Of a stretch of 42,040 nt of DNA, positions 38,116-42,040 are shown in pieces. Position 1 is the stretch's first letter, and every line of letters begins with the position of its first letter. Made by a program: the position numbers and the translations under genes. This DNA comes from a virus: the IMG/VR virus record IMGVR_UViG_3300046028_003285, positions 1-42,040 of that record; one strand, given 5' to 3'. The notes under the pieces are model-generated. The model saw nothing but the letters and a program-made list of their open reading frames with translations. It made no database searches and was not told where the DNA came from.

Positions 38116-38457
38116 TACCGGGGAGTACTAGATGTGTAGAGATTCTGGGTAACCCCCCCACAGCGCGCAGCGGGCCCCCGATCGGAAAGTGATCTTTTTC
38201 GACCCACCCCCCTCGGTTTTGCTCCGCCCGTCCCGTTTTTTTGGCGTTTTTGCTCCGCCCGTCCGCCCCGTGCTAGCGCTCCCGTTTTGGGCAGTCAGCA
38301 CCCCGTCAACCCGCGGAAACGTTGGGAACGAGCAGAGTTTCCGTTAGACCTCGCCCGCACATCGCATTTGAAACAATACTAACGCATCACGATAGTATTC
38401 ACGTAGTTATGCGAATTGTCATGGAAATGTAAGAAAATCAGAATCTACGAAAATAAA
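38116..38457. other. GC-rich non-coding segment with direct repeat
   Basis: Part of the 731-nt gene-free gap 38021-38751. It is C-rich (seven C around 38154-38160) and has a 17-nt direct repeat TTTTGCTCCGCCCGTCC at 38217-38233 and 38248-38264. It also has inverted repeats CGGAAAC (38314-38320) with GTTTCCG (38337-38343), and AATACTA (38375-38381) with TAGTATT (38393-38399). No convincing gene is seen. It could belong to the origin or packaging region, or be regulatory. Confidence 0.4.
38217..38264 (+). repeat. 17-bp direct repeat pair
   Basis: TTTTGCTCCGCCCGTCC occurs at 38217-38233 and 38248-38264, 31 bp apart start to start, in GC-rich non-coding DNA. Confidence 0.7.
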
Positions 38458-38483
38458 TGTTGACATGTTTTGTGATGTCAACA
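38458..38483. promoter_or_regulatory. operator dyad at the early promoter
   Basis: TGTTGACAT (38458-38466) and ATGTCAACA (38475-38483), perfect 9-bp arms with an 8-nt spacer. The probable -33 TTG (38470-38472) lies in the spacer, so a bound repressor would block rightward transcription. Confidence 0.6.
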
Positions 38484-38491
38484 ATCGGTTG

Positions 38492-38499
38492 TATAATTG
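38492..38499 (+). promoter_or_regulatory. rightward (early) promoter -7 element TATAATTG
   Basis: One mismatch to TAnnTTTG, with TTG at 38470-38472 placed 19 nt upstream, near-consensus spacing. A transcript from here would run through the hairpin leader into the plus-strand operon beginning at 38752. Confidence 0.55.
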
Positions 38500-38519
38500 C
38501 ATTCGAGTTCTGATTCATA

Positions 38520-38730
38520 CTATGGTTTTCTGCCCCGAGGGGCTCGCCATAGCCAAGCCATTTCTTGACCCGACATTGCGCTCGGTTCTGCTTGGGAGTT
38601 CTTTGACATGATGAAACTAAATACGGGTTCGCTGATGGTCGGTCAGCGGTAAAGGTCTAGCGGTCTAGACTCACCAACATACATTGCATCCAAGTCAGCC
38701 TTCACGCCACGTCGATTCGAGGGGATGCAA
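38520..38730 (+). ncRNA. structured leader RNA of the early operon (candidate)
   Basis: Five consecutive stems. CTATGG (38520-38525) pairs with CCATAG (38547-38552), with an inner CCCC/GGGG. CCAAGC (38553-38558) pairs with GCTTGG (38590-38595), enclosing a second helix (38567-38573 with 38582-38588). CGCTGA (38630-38635) pairs with TCAGCG (38643-38648). GTCTAG (38655-38660) pairs with CTAGAC (38665-38670). TTGCATCC (38684-38691) pairs with GGATGCAA (38723-38730). It could be a regulatory leader or a stable small RNA; no known family is recognised. Confidence 0.5.
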
Positions 38731-38751
38731 CCAACCTTAATACATAAAGAC

Positions 38752-39018
38752 ATGATAAACTACAACAAATTGATGAGCCACAACCCTACCTCCTACGGGG
38801 TAATGATGAACGACAAAGGACAGCAGATTGAGTTCTTCGAGCACCCAATATTGGGAGACGAGAGCGACATCATCTGCGCTTGCCATGAACTACAACTTGC
38901 CGACTACACGGGCTTCTACGAAACCGACGACATGATGGCTGAGCATGGAGAGTACCAACCATGGTTCAACGAGGACGGCCAGTTGCAGATGGGTGAACTT
39001 GGAAGCCCGAACGAATAA
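38752..39018 (+). CDS. conserved small early protein
   Basis: 88 aa from ATG at 38752, chosen because it follows the AAAGAC element shared by the next starts; an in-frame ATG lies 27 nt upstream inside the last leader stem. Acidic, with SHNPTSYGVMMNDKGQQIEF, FFEHPILGDES, a CHELQLADYTGFYETDD part and an EYQPWFNEDG C-terminus. Similar short proteins occur in Bacteroidota phage early regions; function unknown. First gene of the plus operon; its stop is followed at once by hammerhead 1. Confidence 0.65.
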   Translation: MINYNKLMSHNPTSYGVMMNDKGQQIEFFEHPILGDESDIICACHELQLADYTGFYETDDMMAEHGEYQPWFNEDGQLQMGELGSPNE

Positions 39019-39072
39019 GGTTAACTGACGAGGATTCAATATCCGAAACGGGGCTCACGCCCCGTCTTAACC
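39019..39072 (+). ncRNA. hammerhead ribozyme 1 (type I)
   Basis: Stem I GGTTAA (39019-39024) pairs with TTAACC (39067-39072). Core CTGACGA is 39025-39031. Stem II GGAT/ATCC (39032-39035, 39041-39044) has loop TCAAT. GAAA is 39045-39048. Stem III CGGGGC/GCCCCG (39049-39054, 39059-39064) has loop TCAC. Cleavage-site UC is 39065-39066. All invariant core bases are present. Cleavage after 39066 leaves a 20-nt leader before ATG 39087. Confidence 0.95.
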
Positions 39073-39086
39073 AACAACACAAAGAC

Positions 39087-39419
39087 ATGGAAACTGCAAC
39101 ACAATTTATCAAAGCCATCTCCAACATCGCATGGAGCGAGTACAACCGCAACACCGAGAGCAACGGAACTCTCAAATCGGAAGACGGGTTCAGCCTATCA
39201 TTCACGAGCAAGTTCAACTTGGACGATAGAATGCCGAGCGTTCAAATCATCGCTCAAGTTCGGTACAAGGACGCATATGTGATGACATGGGGATTCACGG
39301 ACGATGCGAGCCAAAGGGAGTTCATCACCTTGCTCAACCGAGCCAAGACTAGAATCTCGGAGAGACAAGAACGGGAGGACAATTGGAACGGGAAGATAGG
39401 ACGCGAACTATTCAAATAG
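39087..39419 (+). CDS. early hypothetical protein
   Basis: 110 aa, mixed alpha/beta. Helix ATQFIKAISNIAWSEYNRN, beta region FSLSFTSKFNLDDRMPSVQ, IIAQVRYKDAYVMTWGF, then a basic C-terminal helix (FITLLNRAKTRISERQERED). No family recognised. The start follows the ribozyme-1 leader (AAAGAC then ATG); the stop TAG overlaps the first base of hammerhead 2. The basic C-terminal helix could contact nucleic acid, but this is a guess. Confidence 0.6.
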   Translation: METATQFIKAISNIAWSEYNRNTESNGTLKSEDGFSLSFTSKFNLDDRMPSVQIIAQVRYKDAYVMTWGFTDDASQREFITLLNRAKTRISERQEREDNWNGKIGRELFK

Positions 39420-39488
39420 GTTAACTGACGAGTCTTCAGTAGACGAAACGGCTTTGAGCGGAGCGAAATGCCCAAAGCCGTATTAACC
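39419..39488 (+). ncRNA. hammerhead ribozyme 2 (type I)
   Basis: Stem I GGTTAA (39419-39424) with TTAACC (39483-39488). Core CTGACGA 39425-39431. Stem II GTCT/AGAC (39432-39435, 39441-39444), loop TCAGT. GAAA 39445-39448. Stem III CGGCTTTG/CAAAGCCG (39449-39456, 39473-39480) with a 16-nt loop. Cleavage-site UA 39481-39482. Predicted cleavage after 39482 leaves 20 nt before ATG 39503. The first base is the last base of the upstream stop codon. Confidence 0.95.
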
Positions 39489-39502
39489 AAAACAACAAAG
39501 AC

Positions 39503-39766
39503 ATGAGCATTGAAACCGATTTGAAACAATTCATGGACATGAGCCATCACGCACTGAACCGCATCAAAGAACTAGAACACCGCTTGGCGATGGTCAAAGA
39601 AGACAGCGCTGAACTGCAGAGATTTATCACCGACAACGGCATGGGCGAGAGGTTTGAAAGACCAACCGACATGTGCGACGAGGCATGGTCACACTTCGCC
39701 AACATCGACATCGCATGCAACTTGAAAAGTAATGAATCATTGGATTGGAAACCATTTAACAAATAA
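39503..39766 (+). CDS. early helical hypothetical protein
   Basis: 87 aa. The first 55 residues are helical and coiled-coil-like (LKQFMDMSHHALNRIKELE, HRLAMVKEDSAELQRFITD); the second half has MCDEAWSHFANIDIACNL. No family recognised. It starts exactly 20 nt after the predicted ribozyme-2 cut. Four nt separate its stop from the next ATG, without a ribozyme, so this pair would remain one bicistronic RNA. Confidence 0.6.
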   Translation: MSIETDLKQFMDMSHHALNRIKELEHRLAMVKEDSAELQRFITDNGMGERFERPTDMCDEAWSHFANIDIACNLKSNESLDWKPFNK

Positions 39767-39770
39767 CGAC

Positions 39771-40049
39771 ATGAAGCAAATCAAAATTACACCGCAAATG
39801 TCCGATGATTTCAAGTCAAAGTACGAGTCATCCGACGAGCCAATTTTTAAAATCTCACAAAATGGAGAGGTAACTCACGGATGCCGTGCTATTGCAATGA
39901 CGGATAAAGCGGTATTTATTTATGTATCCTCCTTCTTGTGTTGCTTTGGTTTTTGGATGCCAATTGATACATACAAAACCATGCATAACGGATACATCAA
40001 GCCAACAAAACGCCCGATTAATTTCAACAACACATTGTACACATATTAA
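39771..40049 (+). CDS. early hypothetical protein with hydrophobic segment
   Basis: 92 aa from ATG at 39771, chosen over an upstream in-frame ATG at 39732 because the junction TTAAC...GAC-ATG matches the other starts. A polar N-terminal half (FKSKYESSDEPIFKISQNGE) is followed by a hydrophobic stretch VFIYVSSFLCCFGFWMPI (about residues 48-65) that may be a single membrane helix, then a basic tail. Base use is AT-richer than its neighbours. No family recognised. Confidence 0.55.
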   Translation: MKQIKITPQMSDDFKSKYESSDEPIFKISQNGEVTHGCRAIAMTDKAVFIYVSSFLCCFGFWMPIDTYKTMHNGYIKPTKRPINFNNTLYTY

Positions 40050-40063
40050 CTAAAAACATAGAC

Positions 40064-40462
40064 ATGAAACAACTTATCAAAATGCCCGAATTAAGGTACG
40101 CTTACATCATCTCAAGCGAAGACGACAGCATGTACGCTGTAGTAGAACACAACGAGACCCTCGCCCACATCGTCGAGACCATTGACGGCACACGGCAGAC
40201 ATTGTACTTTCCCGACGGAAGCGAGATGCACTTCCAAGATACTGACCTACACCAAGTGATGAGCCACGTGCCAAGCAGAACCAACTACGACATGGCATGG
40301 ATGTGGTTTCATGAGAACGAGTTCTCGTTCTTGCATGACCGAGGAAATGGGAGCATATCGGTCTACGTGGAGAACCCCAACAAGACTCAGCAATGCTACA
40401 TGCAGATATCGGACGAGGAGATTGACTATCGTGCTCAACTTTGGAGAGAGTCAAGAGGTTAA
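40064..40462 (+). CDS. early hypothetical protein
   Basis: 132 aa, acidic, beta-rich: YAYIISSEDDSMYAVVEHNE, TLAHIVETIDGTRQTLYFPD, then MWFHENEFSFLHDRGNGSI and a C-terminal EEIDYRAQLWRESRG. No family recognised. The upstream junction TTAACTAAAAACATAGAC resembles the post-cleavage leader of the ribozymes but lacks the ribozyme itself. Its stop codon TAA is inside stem I of hammerhead 3. Confidence 0.6.
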   Translation: MKQLIKMPELRYAYIISSEDDSMYAVVEHNETLAHIVETIDGTRQTLYFPDGSEMHFQDTDLHQVMSHVPSRTNYDMAWMWFHENEFSFLHDRGNGSISVYVENPNKTQQCYMQISDEEIDYRAQLWRESRG

Positions 40463-40512
40463 CTGATGAGTCCTAGGTGGACGAAAGGGCTGGCTTTCCA
40501 GCCCTCTTAACC
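40457..40512 (+). ncRNA. hammerhead ribozyme 3 (type I)
   Basis: Stem I GGTTAA (40457-40462) with TTAACC (40507-40512). Core CTGATGA 40463-40469. Stem II GTCC/GGAC (40470-40473, 40479-40482), loop TAGGT. GAAA 40483-40486. Stem III GGGCTGG/CCAGCCC (40487-40493, 40498-40504), loop CTTT. Cleavage-site UC 40505-40506. Cleavage after 40506 leaves 20 nt before ATG 40527. The stop codon of the upstream gene is part of stem I. Confidence 0.95.
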
Positions 40513-40526
40513 AAAACAACAACGAG

Positions 40527-40757
40527 ATGATAAACGAAATGACCAAACTACTCACCGAGTATTCCGACGCAAAAAATTACATCCTCAAAATTACTGACGA
40601 GTATTATGACGCAATGTCATACGACATCGAGGGATGGTGGAACTTAATTGAGGACGACGAGGCTGACGAGAACGACCTTAAAGAACTTCGCCTTCAAGTA
40701 CATGCAGTAAAGTCTTTGCACATGGCTTTGTCTTGCCTTAAGTACAAGTTCTCCTAA
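40527..40757 (+). CDS. early acidic helical protein
   Basis: 76 aa, strongly acidic (WNLIEDDEADENDLKELRLQ), helical throughout (MTKLLTEYSDAKNYILKITD; VHAVKSLHMALSCLKYKFS). It starts 20 nt after the predicted ribozyme-3 cut. Small acidic helical early proteins sometimes mimic DNA or bind host enzymes, but nothing in this sequence proves that. A new promoter box lies just after its stop. Confidence 0.6.
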   Translation: MINEMTKLLTEYSDAKNYILKITDEYYDAMSYDIEGWWNLIEDDEADENDLKELRLQVHAVKSLHMALSCLKYKFS

Positions 40758-40759
40758 AA

Positions 40760-40767
40760 TAAATTTG
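40760..40767 (+). promoter_or_regulatory. -7 promoter element TAAATTTG
   Basis: TAnnTTTG match 21 nt before ATG 40789, starting 3 nt after the stop of the 76-aa gene. It suggests the next genes also have their own promoter; no clear -33 partner. Confidence 0.5.
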
Positions 40768-40788
40768 CATAATACAAAACTAAACAAC

Positions 40789-41727
40789 ATGAATACACCA
40801 CAAAATTTGTTGGCACACTTGCGGAACGCAGAAACCAACCACATCGGATTCTCTTACAACATCAACAATGGCGACTCAAACCCCGAGACGGGATACATGG
40901 TGAGCCAAAAGGGTTACGAGCAGACCGCTCCCCAAGGCTGTGACCTTGTTGCCTACGGACGCAACTACTTCTTGCTCCATGCCGAGCAGTTGGCAGACCC
41001 AACAGCCTACATGGGGTGTTGGTACAACGCTGGCCAGTTCGTCTTCGACATCTCTCACAACATCGAGACCAAGGACAACGCCATCGAGATGGGCATGACC
41101 AACGAGCAAGACGCAATATGGGACTGCGCGAGCGGATCCGAGTATAGGCTGATGAGAGAGGGCGACAACCCCTCTCATTTGGTGACCATCTACTACAACG
41201 ACGTGTTCGTCAGCGAAGAGCCAAACGAAATCTATGCGAACTGCCCATACGTGAACATGCCAATTGCCGAGGCAACAAGGTATGCAGACCGAATGATTGA
41301 GAACGGAGATTGGGACGCATACTGCATCCCCGAGTTGTGCAACCACGAAGTAAAATTCACCGAGGTTTTATTTCAAAGAGATGGCGATGCAGAAAAAATC
41401 TACACTAAAGATGAACTTTATGCAATCATGCGTTCATTTGTCGAAGACACTCGAGGCGACAAGCCATGGGTCGACGCAGATGACGAGTGGTTTGAGCAAT
41501 TCACCAAAACAAATACCGAGGTTTTGTTCCAAAGGGATGGCGACGAGGACAGCCTAGGTGCATACAAAACCGAGGACTACCAAGCCATGCTAGAGACATT
41601 GGACGTGGCAATGGATGAGTTCTCTCAAATCTACAACCACTCAGCATCGAACGAATTTCGTGAGTATTACGAAATGCACATGAACCAATTGGACAACATT
41701 ATCAACCTAATTAACAAACTGAAATGA
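40789..41727 (+). CDS. acidic hypothetical protein with duplicated motif
   Basis: 312 aa from ATG at 40789. Begins NTPQNLLAHLRNAETNHIGF, then a central beta/aromatic part (LVAYGRNYFLLHAEQLADPT, MGCWYNAGQFVFDISHNIET). A Tyr/Asp-rich segment and an acidic helical C-terminus follow (DYQAMLETLDVAMDEFSQIY). TEVLFQRDGD occurs twice (coding 41359-41388 and 41515-41544), each followed by acidic residues and a KTxD/KDE-type helix, suggesting an internal repeat of about 50 residues. No family recognised; the next gene overlaps by 4 nt. Confidence 0.6.
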   Translation: MNTPQNLLAHLRNAETNHIGFSYNINNGDSNPETGYMVSQKGYEQTAPQGCDLVAYGRNYFLLHAEQLADPTAYMGCWYNAGQFVFDISHNIETKDNAIEMGMTNEQDAIWDCASGSEYRLMREGDNPSHLVTIYYNDVFVSEEPNEIYANCPYVNMPIAEATRYADRMIENGDWDAYCIPELCNHEVKFTEVLFQRDGDAEKIYTKDELYAIMRSFVEDTRGDKPWVDADDEWFEQFTKTNTEVLFQRDGDEDSLGAYKTEDYQAMLETLDVAMDEFSQIYNHSASNEFREYYEMHMNQLDNIINLINKLK

Positions 41728-41987
41728 GCACCGAACAAAAATTCACCATCGACGAGTTCTTAAAATTATCGGAAAGGTACTTCTATGAGGAGTACCATAG
41801 GGTAACCGAGAGCGTGTTCAAGGACATCAACCCGTCGATGTTCATCGAGCAAGAGTTGTACTTGTACGGAGGTAACCAAATCAAGACGAACTACAAGTGG
41901 AACAACGGCACATGGATATTAGTAGACAAGGTCTACATGAGAACAAACAGCGAATTCAAACAATACATAAAGGAGAACTTAAAATGA
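41724..41987 (+). CDS. hypothetical protein
   Basis: 87 aa: TIDEFLKLSERYFYEEYHRV, TESVFKDINPSMFIEQELYL, YGGNQIKTNYKWNNGTWILV. Helical first half, beta second half. ATGA overlaps at both ends couple it to its neighbours. Function unknown. Confidence 0.6.
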   Translation: MSTEQKFTIDEFLKLSERYFYEEYHRVTESVFKDINPSMFIEQELYLYGGNQIKTNYKWNNGTWILVDKVYMRTNSEFKQYIKENLK

Positions 41988-42040
41988 AATACAAATTGAC
42001 AACCACACGCACCTACGTCACGGAGATGATAGTGGTAGCC
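41984..42040 (+). CDS. hypothetical protein, partial at window end
   Basis: Frame from ATG at 41984 (overlapping the previous stop in ATGA) reads MKYKLTTTRTYVTEMIVVA and leaves the window. AAGGAG at 41970-41975, 8 nt upstream of the ATG, is the one Shine-Dalgarno-like sequence that stands out in the region. Too short to assign. Confidence 0.5.
   Translation, partial: MKYKLTTTRTYVTEMIVVA

Noticed and set aside
38522-38611. Short plus-strand open frame (29 codons) in the leader
   Set aside because: It overlaps the strong stems at 38520-38595 and has no initiation context; kept only as a possible leader peptide.
38684-38733. tRNA-like end: TGCATCC and GGATGCA acceptor-like arms followed by A-CCA
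   Set aside because: Only about 50 nt long, with no T-arm, D-arm or anticodon arm that pairs; treated as a hairpin of the leader instead.
40594-40614. Hammerhead-like CTGACGA within the coding region of the 76-aa gene
   Set aside because: Stem II would have only two pairs and GCAA replaces the required GAAA; no stem III or I fits, so it is a coding coincidence.
41359-41544. EVLFQ resembles the recognition sequence of a common laboratory protease
   Set aside because: It occurs twice with different codons and natural flanks and is not followed by Gly-Pro, so it is not a cloning tag.
1-42040. CRISPR arrays, insertion sequences, integrase or canonical tRNA genes
   Set aside because: None was seen: the gaps are short, the long ones are explained above, and no tandem spaced repeats, transposase frames or cloverleaf patterns were found.

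Overview
This window is part of a double-stranded DNA tailed phage that infects a Bacteroidota host. No host genes, rRNA, integrase or insertion sequences are visible. Bacteroidota is indicated by the -7 promoter element TAnnTTTG in front of most transcription units, the near absence of Shine-Dalgarno sequences, A-rich leaders, and a BACON domain in a tail protein. TAA, TAG and TGA are all used as stops. The virion genes are ordered terminase, portal, scaffold-like, capsid, connector-like, then a very large 'MNKDLDERL'-type stabilisation protein. That order resembles short-tailed Bacteroidota phages, including crAss-like ones, but no phylogeny could be run.

Layout. Positions 1-22206 are minus-strand packaging and virion genes. 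Read in transcription order they are a small pre-terminase protein, terminase large subunit, portal, scaffold-like protein, major capsid protein, capsid-associated proteins, two connector-like proteins, the 1966-aa stabilisation protein, a tail protein, a GNAT acetyltransferase, and three probable internal/ejection proteins. Positions 22203-34200 are a minus-strand mix of fibres and adhesins, lysis genes (two holin candidates, a unimolecular spanin, a coiled-coil spanin-like pair), small lysine-rich proteins, and a tandem GroES-fold protein. At 34240 one plus-strand winged-helix gene diverges from the late genes. Positions 34643-36474 encode a phage GroES and GroEL, followed by a cell-wall-enzyme-like protein and several small proteins.

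The gap at 37320-37696 looks like a replication origin: an AT-only tract, 20-21 bp CGACAC iterons and a perfect DnaA box. The gap at 38021-38751 holds palindromic operators, GC-rich DNA, a promoter-operator and a chain of hairpins. From 38752 to the right edge, small plus-strand (probably early) genes form one operon.

The most striking system is in that early operon. Three intercistronic gaps each contain a full-consensus type I hammerhead ribozyme (39019-39072, 39419-39488, 40457-40512). Stem I is invariant, stems II and III change with compensatory base changes, and predicted cleavage lies exactly 20 nt upstream of the next ATG in all three. The ribozymes probably cut a polycistronic RNA into single mRNAs, each with the same A-rich 20-nt leader and a 3' hairpin.

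The late half uses a different logic. Many genes have their own TAnnTTTG box exactly 4 nt before the ATG, which implies leaderless mRNAs. Four intrinsic terminators run straight into the next promoter. Structural, fibre, lysis and chaperonin genes would act late; the plus-strand genes, the regulator at 34240 and the operators near 38050-38480 would control the switch.
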